Below are positions 23,738-32,534 of a stretch of DNA of 64,000 nt, piece after piece (positions within the stretch are counted from its first letter, which is position 1; each line of letters opens with the position of its first letter). The translations under genes and the position numbers were made by a program. The DNA is from Achromobacter animicus. Its GTDB lineage: Bacteria; Pseudomonadota; Gammaproteobacteria; Burkholderiales; Burkholderiaceae_B. A model generated the notes under the pieces. It saw only the letters and a list, made by a program, of their open reading frames with translations. It was not told where the DNA came from and searched no databases. The stretch is taken from assembly GCF_902859585.1 (NCBI RefSeq), contig NZ_CADIJM010000012.1, forward strand, positions 62,001-126,000, written 5' to 3'.

Positions 23738-24610
23738 TCAGAAATCCAGTTCAATCTCGACGGCGTCGCCCACCTTGAGCCGCGCCCCCGCCGGCGCATC
23801 CAGGATGGCGTTCTGGCCGAACACCACGCCGATGTCCAGATTGCGGTAACCCGCCAGCGTACGGCCCGGTTCCTCGTACTGCTTGGCCGTGCGCTGATCG
23901 ATGTCCGGAATCGAGCAACGCGTGCACGGCTTGACGAACGCCATCCGCACCCCGGCCGCCGAAATCATGGCGGTGTGGTCTTCTTCGAAGGCTTCCCATT
24001 CGCCCTCGACCACGATATTGGGACGGAACCGGTCCATGGGCACCGCGTCGGCGCCCTTGGCCTGCAGGCGGGCATTCAGGTCGTCCAGCGACGCCTGGTT
24101 GGCGATCAGCAGCGGGAACCCGTCGGCAAATCCGAAGCAGTGCTCGCCCACGAAGGCGTCGGCCAGGTCCGGGTGCGCATCGACCCAGCGCGACACCCAG
24201 TCGGGCTTGGCGTCGCGGCGCGCCGCGGCGTCCACCTTGAGCAGGCCGCACGGCGTTTGCAGGAACTGGGTCAGCCATTGGGCGGCCGCTTCGCTTTCGC
24301 GCCGGGCCGTGGTGGTGTCGGCCCAGACGCCGACCGTGAGGGCGTCGCCGTGCAGACCCGATCCGTCCAACGCGATATCCAGGTCAGCCATGCCAGGCGC
24401 CGACAGCCGCAGCGCGTCAGCAGTGAGCGCCGTGCGGATGAGCGCCATGGCCGGCCATTGCCGTTGCGTCATGAACTGGCCCGCGGCGTCCACCACCATC
24501 CAGCGCCGGTCATGCGCGAGGCCCGCCCGATCGATGGGAGATTCGGTCAGATCGATGCCCGCGCAGGATTTGACGGGGTAGATATGCAGGCTGAGGATGC
24601 GGGCGGACAT
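23738..24610 (-). CDS. MOSC-domain molybdenum cofactor-binding protein
   Basis: This 290-residue protein has an N-terminal MOSC_N barrel (ILSLHIYPVKSCAGIDL) and a C-terminal MOSC domain with the conserved cysteine in FVKPCTRCSIPDID. Such proteins, related to YcbX and mARC, bind molybdenum cofactor and reduce N-hydroxylated compounds. There is no reductase partner gene beside it, although the flavoprotein at 21661-22707 is of the right general type. It lies alone between gdx (convergent) and the ectoine operon terminator. Confidence 0.85.
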   Translation of the reverse strand: MSARILSLHIYPVKSCAGIDLTESPIDRAGLAHDRRWMVVDAAGQFMTQRQWPAMALIRTALTADALRLSAPGMADLDIALDGSGLHGDALTVGVWADTTTARRESEAAAQWLTQFLQTPCGLLKVDAAARRDAKPDWVSRWVDAHPDLADAFVGEHCFGFADGFPLLIANQASLDDLNARLQAKGADAVPMDRFRPNIVVEGEWEAFEEDHTAMISAAGVRMAFVKPCTRCSIPDIDQRTAKQYEEPGRTLAGYRNLDIGVVFGQNAILDAPAGARLKVGDAVEIELDF

Positions 24611-24687
24611 GGCGGCGATGGCTCAACGAGTGGCGAATGCCGCAGAGAATACAAGAAATGCGGCGCGCCGGACCGCCCGAAAGCGAC

Positions 24688-24713
24688 AAAAAAAGCCCGG
24701 GACTAGCCCGGGC
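24688..24713 (-). terminator. Intrinsic terminator of the ectoine operon
   Basis: The stem GCCCGGG (24695-24701) pairs with CCCGGGC (24707-24713) across a five-base loop, and on the minus strand it is followed by seven Us. It lies 20 bases after the ectD stop and separates the operon from the MOSC gene. Confidence 0.88.
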
Positions 24714-24732
24714 CAGATGAGGTGGCGGTTGC

Positions 24733-25659
24733 TCAGCCGCCGACCAGCTTCAAGGTGTCCAGCGGCGTGACCGCCTTGAATCCCTTGCGCGTCGCGATGT
24801 GCTCGGGACGCGGGGTCAGCCCGTACTTGGGCGGGTTCAGGGTGTTCTCCATGCTGTTGTAGACCATGAAGACATTGGCGCGGGGCCACGGCGAGATGTT
24901 GCTGTTCGAGCCGTGCATCGTGTTGCAGTCGAAGAACACCACCGAGCCGGCCTTGGCCGTCATCGTGCTGATGCCGCCCTGCTCCACCAGCAATTGCAGG
25001 CTGACAGGATCCGGCACGCCGTATTCCTGTTTCTTCAGCGACTGCTTGTAGTGCTCGTTCGGCGTCTCGCCGACGCACGAAATGAACTGCCGATGCGAGC
25101 CGGGCACCAGCATCAGCGGGCCGTTGCACTCGTTGTTGTCGGTCAGCAGCACCGAGCAGCTGAGCGCACGCATCGACGGCATGCCGTCTTCGACGTGCCA
25201 GGTTTCAAAGTCGGAGTGCCAGTAGAACTCCTTGCCCTTGAAGCCCGGCTTCATATTGGCACGCGACTGGTGGATGTAGACCTCGGAGCCGAGAATCTGA
25301 CGTGCCACGTTGACCAGGCGCGGATCGCGCACCAGCCGTGCCAGCATCGGATTGAGCACGTGCACCATGAAGATGGAACGCACGGCGTTGCTGCCCGGCT
25401 CGGTGATGGCCTCTTCGCGGCGGACGATGGACGGGTCGCGCGTCATGCGCTCGACCTCGGCCGACAGCGCACGCACCTCGGCCTCCGTGAACAGGTTTTC
25501 CAGCAGCAGGAAGCCGTTGCGGTCGTACTGGCCGACCTGCTCTTCGCTCAGGGCGTTGGCATACTTGCCGTCTTCATAGACAACCGGATCCTGGCGGGAA
25601 ATGATGGCGGAACTGCGATCCGTACGGGAGGCGTACGGATCCTGCGCGGGTGAGATCAT
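24733..25659 (-). CDS. ectD: Ectoine 5-hydroxylase EctD
   Basis: EctD is a non-heme iron, 2-oxoglutarate-dependent dioxygenase that turns ectoine into 5-hydroxyectoine. The 308-residue protein keeps the iron triad His148, Asp150 and His249 (FYWHSDFETWH and FFDCNTMHGSN) and the ectoine-binding region around YIHQSRANMKPGFKGKEF. An AAGGAGG ribosome site precedes the ATG at 25659. It is last in the operon and 15 bases after ectC, so it is co-expressed; its presence means that the strain should make hydroxyectoine as well as ectoine. Confidence 0.96.
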   Translation of the reverse strand: MISPAQDPYASRTDRSSAIISRQDPVVYEDGKYANALSEEQVGQYDRNGFLLLENLFTEAEVRALSAEVERMTRDPSIVRREEAITEPGSNAVRSIFMVHVLNPMLARLVRDPRLVNVARQILGSEVYIHQSRANMKPGFKGKEFYWHSDFETWHVEDGMPSMRALSCSVLLTDNNECNGPLMLVPGSHRQFISCVGETPNEHYKQSLKKQEYGVPDPVSLQLLVEQGGISTMTAKAGSVVFFDCNTMHGSNSNISPWPRANVFMVYNSMENTLNPPKYGLTPRPEHIATRKGFKAVTPLDTLKLVGG

Positions 25660-25674
25660 GCGAACCTCCTTTTA

Positions 25675-26073
25675 TCAGGCCGCGACCGCATCGGGCAGCG
25701 CGTAGACACCTTCCTTGTCGTGCACTTCCTGGCCGGTCAGCGGCGGATTGAAGACGCAGATGACGCGCAGCGGCTCCTTGCCGCCGCACAGCCAGTGCTC
25801 GTCGTTTTCGTTCAGCGCGTAGACCACGCCGGGGCCCAGGTCGTATTTCTTGCCGTCGGCAATGGTCTCGATCGAACCGTCGCCCTCGATGCACCACACC
25901 GCCTCAAGATGGTTCTTGTAGTGGATGTGCGTGCGGCCGCCCGGGAAAATGGTGGTCTCGTGGAATGAAAAGCCCATGCCATCCTTCTTCAGCAGCACGC
26001 GGCGGCTGACCCAGGTGTCGGTGCGGACTTCGTCGGCAGTGCCGATCACATCTTTGACATTACGTACGATCAT
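25675..26073 (-). CDS. ectC: L-ectoine synthase EctC
   Basis: EctC closes the ring of N-gamma-acetyl-2,4-diaminobutyrate to ectoine with loss of water. The 132-residue cupin starts MIVRNVKDVIGTADEVRTDT and carries the cupin signature GGRTHIHYKNHLEAVWCIEG, with metal-ligand residues in TIFPGGRTHIHY and the later VYALNENDEHWL. The ATG at 26073 overlaps the ectB stop (ATGA), so translation is coupled. It is in the standard place in the ectABCD order. Confidence 0.97.
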   Translation of the reverse strand: MIVRNVKDVIGTADEVRTDTWVSRRVLLKKDGMGFSFHETTIFPGGRTHIHYKNHLEAVWCIEGDGSIETIADGKKYDLGPGVVYALNENDEHWLCGGKEPLRVICVFNPPLTGQEVHDKEGVYALPDAVAA

Positions 26074-27377
26074 TGACGTTTTCCTCCAAATTTCAGGATG
26101 CGGGCAGACTGCCCCTCATCGGCCAGCGCTTCGGCCACGCTGGCCTCGATCAGATCCAGGCCCTTGGCCAGCAGGTCTTCCTCGATCGTCAGCGCGGGCA
26201 GCAACTTCAGCACTTCATCGTGCGCGCCCGACGTTTCGATCACGACGCCCTTCTTGAAAGCGCATTGGGCGATGCGGTTGGACAGCGCCGGATTGCCGTT
26301 GGACACGAGGCCCTGGATCAGGCCGCGGCCTCGCGCCGACAGGCCGGCGTTGGGATAGCTGTGCACCAGGTTTTCAAGCCAGTCGCCGACCAGGCGTTCC
26401 TTGCGCTGGATGTCGGCCGTGAATGCGGCGTTGGTCCAGTAGGTTTCCAGCGCCTGCGTCGCGGTGACGAACGCCAGGTTGTTGCCGCGGAAGGTGCCGC
26501 TGTGCGCGCCGGGCTTCCAGATGTCCAGTTCGGGCTTCATCAGCACCAGCGACATCGGCAGGCCAAAGCCGGATAGCGACTTGGACAGCGTGATGATGTC
26601 GGGGCGGATGCCGGCGGTTTCGAAGCTGAAGAACGTGCCCGTGCGGCCGCAGCCGACCTGGATGTCGTCCACGATCAGCAGCATGTCGTGGCGCTTGCAC
26701 AGTTTTTCCAGCTCTTTGAGCCAGCGCAGCGTGGCCACATTGACGCCGCCTTCGCCTTGCACCGTTTCCACGATGACGGCGGCCGGCTTGTCCATGCCGC
26801 TGCTCGGGTCTTCCAGCATGCGTTCCATGTACGCCATGGTGTCCACGTCCGGACCGAAGTAGCCGTCGTAGGGCATGAAGGTCGTGTTGCCGAGCGCGTA
26901 GCCGGCGGCGTCACGGAACTTCATGTTGGCCGTCGCGGCCAGCGAGCCGCCGCTCACGCCGTGAAAGCCGTGCGTGAACGAGATCACGTTGGGACGGCCC
27001 TTCACCTGGCGCGCGATCTTCAGCGCGGCTTCGACGGCATTGGTGCCGGTCGGGCCGGTGAATTGCAGCGTGTACTGCCAGTTGCGCGGCTTGAGCAGCA
27101 CGCGATCCACCGTCTCCAGGAAACGCTTCTTCGCGCTGGTGGCCATGTCCAGGCCGTGGACGACGCCGTCCGCCTGCACATACTCCAGCAGCTTTTCCTT
27201 GAGAACAGGATTGTTGTGGCCGTAGTTCAGCGTGCCTGCGCCGCTGAAGAAGTCGATGTATTCGGTGCCATCTTCATCGATGAGCGTCGAGCCACGGGCC
27301 TGATTGAATATCACGGGAAACGACCTGATGTAGCCCCGCACTTCAGACTCCATGCGGTCAAAGATCTTCAAGTCCAT
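26070..27377 (-). CDS. ectB: Diaminobutyrate--2-oxoglutarate transaminase EctB
   Basis: EctB moves an amino group from glutamate to L-aspartate-beta-semialdehyde to give L-2,4-diaminobutyrate. It is a 435-residue class III, PLP-dependent enzyme with the active lysine in ITLSKSLSGFGLPMSLVLMK, plus FTHGFHGVSGGSLAAT and MLLIVDDIQVGCGRTG. A strong ribosome site (GGGAGGA) precedes the ATG at 27377. The gap from ectA is 124 bases, and it holds a hairpin that may tune expression between ectA and ectB. Confidence 0.97.
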   Translation of the reverse strand: MDLKIFDRMESEVRGYIRSFPVIFNQARGSTLIDEDGTEYIDFFSGAGTLNYGHNNPVLKEKLLEYVQADGVVHGLDMATSAKKRFLETVDRVLLKPRNWQYTLQFTGPTGTNAVEAALKIARQVKGRPNVISFTHGFHGVSGGSLAATANMKFRDAAGYALGNTTFMPYDGYFGPDVDTMAYMERMLEDPSSGMDKPAAVIVETVQGEGGVNVATLRWLKELEKLCKRHDMLLIVDDIQVGCGRTGTFFSFETAGIRPDIITLSKSLSGFGLPMSLVLMKPELDIWKPGAHSGTFRGNNLAFVTATQALETYWTNAAFTADIQRKERLVGDWLENLVHSYPNAGLSARGRGLIQGLVSNGNPALSNRIAQCAFKKGVVIETSGAHDEVLKLLPALTIEEDLLAKGLDLIEASVAEALADEGQSARILKFGGKRQ

Positions 27378-27426
27378 GATTAATCCTCCCTTTTCAACTC
27401 ATTAATTGACGGACGGCCTGATCCCG

Positions 27427-27449
27427 CCAGGTGCGGCGGGCGCACCTGG
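27427..27449 (-). promoter_or_regulatory. Stable hairpin between ectA and ectB
   Basis: A perfect 9-bp stem, CCAGGTGCG (27427-27435) with CGCACCTGG (27441-27449), and a five-base loop. No U-run follows on the minus strand, so it is not an intrinsic terminator. It could set differential stability or processing of the operon message; a protein operator is the other reading. Confidence 0.5.
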
Positions 27450-27501
27450 ACAGTTCGAACCATCCCGGTAAATCGATAAGACCGTCAGGCCTTTGGCGTC
27501 C

Positions 27502-28062
27502 CTATGGGGACGGCAAGGCGAACGGACCTATCCTTAACAGCATCTCGTCGTCATGGTCCGCGCCGCCGAAGAGTTGCCGGTCGAAGAACGGCTGTTCGGA
27601 AACGTGGGCGCCTACTTCGGCGGCCAGGCCGGCGAAGGTGCGGCGCGAAGCCTGGTTGTCAGGCCCCACCGTGGTTTCAAGATAGCGGACATGCGCCAGG
27701 CCCTTGCGCTGCAAGAGTTCCCGGAGCATGGCGCGGCCAAGGCGTTGGCCGCGAGCGCGGGCGTGCACCGCAACCTGCCAGACGAACAGGACGTCGGGGC
27801 GGGACGGGTCCACATATGCGGAGATGAAACCATTGATGCGTCCCCCGGCGCTTTCAGCCAGGACGCAGGTGTCGCGGAAGTGCTCGCACAGGAGCAGGTA
27901 CGCGTAGAGGGAATTCAGGTCGAGCGGCGGGCACTCGGAAATGAGGCGGTGGATCGCGGCGCCGTCTTTGCGGTCGGGCAGACGCATGGTATGGGTCTGC
28001 GCGCTGACCGCCGGCGCCACGGCACTTGAGAGTATGGGGGAGTCCAGTTCGTTTTTCTTCAT
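27502..28062 (-). CDS. ectA: Diaminobutyrate acetyltransferase EctA
   Basis: EctA acetylates L-2,4-diaminobutyrate on the gamma-nitrogen with acetyl-CoA. The 186-residue GNAT enzyme shows the acetyl-CoA binding loop [17 protein letters not shown] and conserved [18 protein letters not shown]. An N-terminal extension of about 25 residues precedes the catalytic fold. The ATG at 28062 overlaps the ectR stop (ATGA), so regulator and enzyme are translationally coupled. Confidence 0.96.
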   Translation of the reverse strand: MKKNELDSPILSSAVAPAVSAQTHTMRLPDRKDGAAIHRLISECPPLDLNSLYAYLLLCEHFRDTCVLAESAGGRINGFISAYVDPSRPDVLFVWQVAVHARARGQRLGRAMLRELLQRKGLAHVRYLETTVGPDNQASRRTFAGLAAEVGAHVSEQPFFDRQLFGGADHDDEMLLRIGPFALPSP

Positions 28063-28607
28063 GCAACGATTCCCGATTCTGGGGGTGCCCCGCCCGTGGG
28101 CACTTCAAGGATGGGCGACGACACGTCTCCATGCGTGTCGACTGCGGCCTGACCGTCCTGTTCCATGAGCGTCACGATGCGCTCCAGGGACAGGGTGATG
28201 GTGGCCTGTTCCAATTCCGGCAAGGCATTGAGCGCGTCAGCCAGATGCTTTTGCAGCGGCGACGGCGCGCCTTGCGCCAATTCCTGTCCCGCCTCGGTGG
28301 CGGTGACGAACACGATGCGGCGGTCTTCACGGCCCCGCTCGCGGCGGATGAGCGCCTTGTCTTCCAGGCGATCCAGGATGCCGACCACCGTACTGGGACT
28401 GACGTGCATCTCGCGGCTGATCGCGGTGGCGGTCATCGGACCGTTGGCGATCACGGTGCGCAGGCACATCAACTGCGGCGCAGTGATGTGACTGACCGCG
28501 GACAACTGGCGCGAATGCAGCGCGATCGAACGCGTGATGCGGCGCAGGGCTCGCAAAATGCGCAGGTCGTACTGCTGAGTGGTTTCGGTTTTCGCGGCGT
28601 CAGTCAT
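28059..28607 (-). CDS. ectR: MarR-family regulator of the ectoine operon (EctR-like)
   Basis: This 182-residue winged-helix regulator has the MarR DNA-binding region [20 protein letters not shown] and [20 protein letters not shown]-type wing sequence ([19 protein letters not shown]). In several bacteria EctR represses the ectoine genes under low salt. Here it is first in the operon. The start is uncertain: the ATG at 28607 fits best, because the promoter at 28645-28673 rules out the ATG at 28649 and would leave the one at 28634 almost leaderless. Neither has a clear ribosome site. Confidence 0.88.
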   Translation of the reverse strand: MTDAAKTETTQQYDLRILRALRRITRSIALHSRQLSAVSHITAPQLMCLRTVIANGPMTATAISREMHVSPSTVVGILDRLEDKALIRRERGREDRRIVFVTATEAGQELAQGAPSPLQKHLADALNALPELEQATITLSLERIVTLMEQDGQAAVDTHGDVSSPILEVPTGGAPPESGIVA

Positions 28608-28644
28608 GGATACAGATGGTTCGGGCAAAATCATTTCTACACGA

Positions 28645-28673
28645 ATCATATGCGCCCGATTTATTCGAGTCAA
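28645..28673 (-). promoter_or_regulatory. Sigma-70 promoter for ectR-ectABCD
   Basis: On the minus strand TTGACT (28673-28668) and TATGAT (28650-28645) are 17 bases apart, a near-consensus promoter. The start is expected near 28638. Imperfect repeats (ATGATT at 28649-28644 and 28634-28629) flank the start and could be an EctR site. Confidence 0.7.
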
Positions 28674-28811
28674 ACAAAAACCCGGGCACGATGTAAATAA
28701 ATGAACGCGGATTTGGCGAGGATGACCGGAGTATGAATGGACTTGTCAGCACGCTGTTTCCGCTGTGCCGGGGGCTGTGAGCGGCATCCGCCTGCTGGCT
28801 GGCCTAAACAA

Positions 28812-28851
28812 AAAACATATGTTTTGTTCATGATGTTTTATTTATCATATG
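28812..28851. promoter_or_regulatory. Paired CATATG sites, likely RpiR operator
   Basis: A perfect palindrome, AAAACATATGTTTT (28812-28825), and a second CATATG with the same right arm (28846-28851) are exactly 30 bases apart, about three helical turns. They lie in a very AT-rich stretch just before the RpiR gene, so autoregulation by a dimer pair is the simplest reading. Confidence 0.55.
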
Positions 28852-28879
28852 TTTTTACCGTTTATCCGCCCCTGCCAAC

Positions 28880-29812
28880 ATGTCCTTGCCCGCTTCCCTG
28901 CTCGCCACCCTCCAGGCAAAGCTGGAACAACTGCCGCCCGAATTGCAACGGGCGGCGCGCTGGGTCGTGGCGAATCCCGCGCAGGTGGGACTCTGGTCGA
29001 TGCGCCGGCAGGCGCAGACGCTCGGTGTGGCGCCCGCCACAATGTTGCGCCTGGCTCGCGCGTTGGGCTATGGCAGCTACGAGGATTTCCGTCAGCCGTT
29101 CCAGCAGGCGCTGGCCGCACAGGGCGAGCCGGGCCTGCGCGACCGCGCCGCTGCCCTGCAGGCTGCGGCGGGCGCGTCCGCCCAACCCGGCCACGATGCA
29201 TTGACCGGGTATCAGGTCCAGGCCATTTCCTCGGTCTGCGCGCTGAACCCGCCCGCAACGTTCGACGCCACCGTGCAAACCCTTTTGGACGCACATCAGG
29301 TTGGTTTCCTGGGCACGCGCTCAGCCTTCGGCATTGCATTCCAAATGCGCTACGCCTATCAGCTCGTGCGGCGCAACAGTGTCCTGATCGACGGGCTGGG
29401 CGGCGCGCCGGCCGAGCAGATCGACAACCTGGGCGCGGGCGATGCGCTGATCGTCATCTCGCAGGCCCCCTACCCCGCCGCCACCGTGGATCTGGCGCGC
29501 CAGGCCGCGCGGCGCGGCGTGGCCGTGGTGGCGCTGACCGACGACCCGCTGTCGCCGCTTGCCGGGGACGCCCGCCACACGCTGCGCTTCGCCCCGTCCG
29601 ACCGCGATGGCGTGCAAGCCCGGCCGGCGCGCCAGGGGCCGGGCTCGTTCTTCCACACGACCGCCGGTCTGCTTGGGCTGGCCGAACACCTGATCGCACG
29701 GCTGACGGCCCTCGGCGGCGAAGCGGTGCTGGACCGGCTGGCCGAAGTCGAGCAGCGCCTGCGCACTGACAACGTCTATTGGACCGGCGCCCCCGCGCGC
29801 CGCCACGGCTGA
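28880..29812 (+). CDS. RpiR-family transcriptional regulator
   Basis: This 310-residue regulator has an N-terminal RpiR-type helix-turn-helix (AARWVVANPAQVGLWSMRRQ, then LGVAPATMLRLARALGYGSY) and a C-terminal SIS sugar-phosphate-binding domain at about 130-270 (VGFLGTRSAFGIAFQMRYAY). The ATG at 28880 has no strong ribosome site. The aminotransferase gene follows 47 bases after its stop on the same strand, and its operator-like repeats lie upstream. It probably controls that enzyme. The effector of the SIS domain need not be a sugar. Confidence 0.9.
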   Translation: MSLPASLLATLQAKLEQLPPELQRAARWVVANPAQVGLWSMRRQAQTLGVAPATMLRLARALGYGSYEDFRQPFQQALAAQGEPGLRDRAAALQAAAGASAQPGHDALTGYQVQAISSVCALNPPATFDATVQTLLDAHQVGFLGTRSAFGIAFQMRYAYQLVRRNSVLIDGLGGAPAEQIDNLGAGDALIVISQAPYPAATVDLARQAARRGVAVVALTDDPLSPLAGDARHTLRFAPSDRDGVQARPARQGPGSFFHTTAGLLGLAEHLIARLTALGGEAVLDRLAEVEQRLRTDNVYWTGAPARRHG

Positions 29813-29859
29813 GGCGCCCAAGCCAATGCCACCCTCAACCTGACCCAGGAACCCGCAGC

Positions 29860-31200
29860 ATGAGCCAAACCCACATCCTGCATCGCTCCCTTCGCCATAC
29901 GCCCCCCGTCGCCGTGCGCGGCCAGGGCGTCTGGATCCATGACAGCGCGGGCCGCGCGTATCTGGACGGCTCAGGCGGCGCGGCCGTGTCCTGCCTGGGC
30001 CACAATCATCCGGAGGTCCAGGCGGCCCTGCACGCGCAGATCGACGCGCTGGCCTATGCCCACACCAGCTTCTTCACCACCGAGGTCGCTGAAAAGCTGG
30101 CGGCCCGCCTGGTGGCGGACGCGCCCGCCGGCACCTCCCATGCGTACTTCGTGTCGGGCGGGTCGGAAGCGGTGGAAGCGGCGCTCAAGATGGCGCGCCA
30201 GTATTTCGTCGAAATCGGTCAGCCACAGCGCCGCCACATCATCGCGCGGCGGCAGAGCTATCACGGCAATACGCTCGGCGCGCTGGCGGTCGGCGGCAAT
30301 GCCTGGCGGCGCGCACAGTTCGCGCCGCTGTTGATCGAGGTCGAGCACGTCTCGCCGTGCTATGCCTACCGCGACCAACGCAGCGACGAAACCGCCGAAC
30401 AATACGGCGAGCGGCTTGCAGAGGAACTGGACACGGCCATCCTGCGCCTCGGCCCCGACTCCGTCATGGCATTCGTGGCCGAGCCGGTGGTGGGCGCGAC
30501 GTCTGGCGCGGTGACTGCCGTGCCGGGGTACTTCCGCCGCATCCGCGAGGTCTGCGACCGCCACGGCGTCCTGTTCATCGCCGACGAAGTGATGTGCGGC
30601 ATGGGCCGGACCGGCACGCTATACGCCGTCGAACAGGAAGGCGTGACGCCGGATCTCATCACCATCGCCAAGGGGCTGGGCGGCGGCTATCAACCCATCG
30701 GGGCAGTCATGGCGCAACAGCACATCGTGCAGGCCATGCAGCAAGGCAGCGGCTTTTTCCAGCATGGCCACACGTATCTTGGCCACGCGCTGGCGTGCGC
30801 GGCCTCGCTGGCAGTGCAGGACGTGATCCGGCGCGACGGGCTGCTTGAGCGCGTGCGGGTTCAGGGCGCAGGCCTGGCGCAGCGTCTGCACGCGGCGCTG
30901 GGCGAACACCCTCATGTGGGCGACATCCGCGGCCGGGGTCTCTTCATGGGCGTGGAGCTGGTTCAGGACCGCGCCAGCAAGCAGCCCTTCGATCCCGAAT
31001 TGACGCTGCATGCGCGGATCAAGCGCGAGGCGATGGCGCGGGGTTTGATGGTGTATCCGATGGGCGGCACTCTCGATGGACGACAGGGCGATCACGTCCT
31101 GCTCGCGCCGCCCTTCATCATTTCCGACGACGAACTGGATCAACTGACGGAACGGCTGACCGGCGCCATCGACGCCGCGATCGCGCAGACGCGGGGTTAG
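29860..31200 (+). CDS. Class III PLP-dependent aminotransferase
   Basis: This 446-residue enzyme of the class III (omega-amino) aminotransferase family has its PLP lysine in LITIAKGLGGGYQPIGAVMA and conserved CGMGRTGTLYAVEQEG and SYHGNTLGAL regions. The family covers beta-alanine, gamma-aminobutyrate, diaminobutyrate, taurine and polyamine transaminases, and the sequence does not decide among them. I chose the ATG at 29860 (MSQTHILHRSL) with AGGAA upstream; the frame extends into rpiR. It appears to be a two-gene operon with the RpiR regulator. Confidence 0.9.
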   Translation: MSQTHILHRSLRHTPPVAVRGQGVWIHDSAGRAYLDGSGGAAVSCLGHNHPEVQAALHAQIDALAYAHTSFFTTEVAEKLAARLVADAPAGTSHAYFVSGGSEAVEAALKMARQYFVEIGQPQRRHIIARRQSYHGNTLGALAVGGNAWRRAQFAPLLIEVEHVSPCYAYRDQRSDETAEQYGERLAEELDTAILRLGPDSVMAFVAEPVVGATSGAVTAVPGYFRRIREVCDRHGVLFIADEVMCGMGRTGTLYAVEQEGVTPDLITIAKGLGGGYQPIGAVMAQQHIVQAMQQGSGFFQHGHTYLGHALACAASLAVQDVIRRDGLLERVRVQGAGLAQRLHAALGEHPHVGDIRGRGLFMGVELVQDRASKQPFDPELTLHARIKREAMARGLMVYPMGGTLDGRQGDHVLLAPPFIISDDELDQLTERLTGAIDAAIAQTRG

Positions 31201-31252
31201 GCGTCCACCGCAACGGCCGCCGGGCGGCGATCCTCCGCCCCGCGCCGCCTGA

Positions 31253-32455
31253 TCAGCCTGCGCCGGCCCGCCGCCAGGGCGGGCGCGCGCCGATGGTGAG
31301 CGCGCGCAGGAACCATTCCACGGGTCCATAGGCGTGATGCCGCAGCCACCAGGCAGACAACGGCAACTGGGCGGCAAAGATGGCCACCGCAATCAGAAAC
31401 GCGGCCAGAGGCGTCACGGCGGCGAACAGCCGCAGGCCCCACGCCGTGAAGAGAAATGCGCACACGACCGACTGCATCAGGTAATTGCTCAGCGCCATCC
31501 GCCCCGCCGGCGCCAGCCAGACCCCAAGGCGCTCGCCCGGCCCCGTGCGGAGCGCCAGCAGGAACGCCGCCCCGTACGACAGGCTCAGGAGCGGCGCGGT
31601 GAACAGGCCCACGGCCAGGCCCGGCAATTCCCACATCACGCGCGCCTGCGGCAATGCGCTGGTGGCATACGCCGCGGCGCCTGCCAGTCCGGGCAGGACG
31701 CCCAACGCGCACAACAATCCGAGGGCGCGGCGCGAGCGCCAGGGATCCGCAAGCGCATTGCGCCGCCCCAACGCGTACCCGGCCAGGAACATGGCGAAGA
31801 CGAACGGCCCTTGCACGAACAGCACCGTGAACCAGATGGCTTCGGTGAGTTCCTTGATGTGCTGCGCGATCGTGGTGCTCACGGTGCCGCGGTACGCCTC
31901 GATGGAGGCCAGCGCGTCGGCCTTGTATTGCAGCGCGTAGCCGGCCGGAACGGGGTCCAGAAAGCTCAACGCGCCCAGAATCCCCCACACCGCCGACGCC
32001 AGCGCGATCAGCCACAGGGCAACACGCAGCGCCCGGCCCGGGTCCATGCGCCGGCATAACAGCAGCGCAAGACCCAACAAGGCGTAGGTGACCAGGATGT
32101 CGCCCTGGTAGAACAGGATGGCGTGCGCCATGCCCAAGGCCGCCAGTCCCAATAGCCGGCGCAGAAAGCGCGGCGCGAAGGCCGCGTCGGCGCGCTCGGC
32201 CGCCGACATCTGCAGCGTGAAGCTGTAGCCGAACAGGAAGGAAAACAGCAGGTAGAACTTGGTTTCGAACAACCAGGCGACCAGCCAGCGGACCGTCACG
32301 TCCAAGGGGCTGGAATACACCGGATCCGGCACGCCCCCGCCATAGAACGGGAAGGCGAAGACGTTGATATTGACGACCAGGATGCCGAAGAGCGCGAAGC
32401 CGCGCAGGGCATCGACGTGCGCAAGGCGCGGCCGCTCGGCGAGGTCGATGCTCAT
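31253..32455 (-). CDS. DUF418-family membrane protein
   Basis: This 400-residue integral membrane protein has about nine or ten hydrophobic helices. Its opening [29 protein letters not shown] is the signature of the DUF418/YeiB family, and the C-terminal region ([19 protein letters not shown]) is the conserved DUF418 core. Function is not established for this family. I chose the ATG at 32455; the upstream frame to 32632 is in parC flanking DNA and lacks family sequence. It converges with the aminotransferase gene. Confidence 0.85.
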   Translation of the reverse strand: MSIDLAERPRLAHVDALRGFALFGILVVNINVFAFPFYGGGVPDPVYSSPLDVTVRWLVAWLFETKFYLLFSFLFGYSFTLQMSAAERADAAFAPRFLRRLLGLAALGMAHAILFYQGDILVTYALLGLALLLCRRMDPGRALRVALWLIALASAVWGILGALSFLDPVPAGYALQYKADALASIEAYRGTVSTTIAQHIKELTEAIWFTVLFVQGPFVFAMFLAGYALGRRNALADPWRSRRALGLLCALGVLPGLAGAAAYATSALPQARVMWELPGLAVGLFTAPLLSLSYGAAFLLALRTGPGERLGVWLAPAGRMALSNYLMQSVVCAFLFTAWGLRLFAAVTPLAAFLIAVAIFAAQLPLSAWWLRHHAYGPVEWFLRALTIGARPPWRRAGAG

Positions 32456-32534
32456 GCGGGCCCCTGGAAGACAACCCGGCGGCGCAAGTGGCGCGCGCCG
32501 CCGTGCGTTTTCGGCATCAGGCGGCGCGCAGGCG

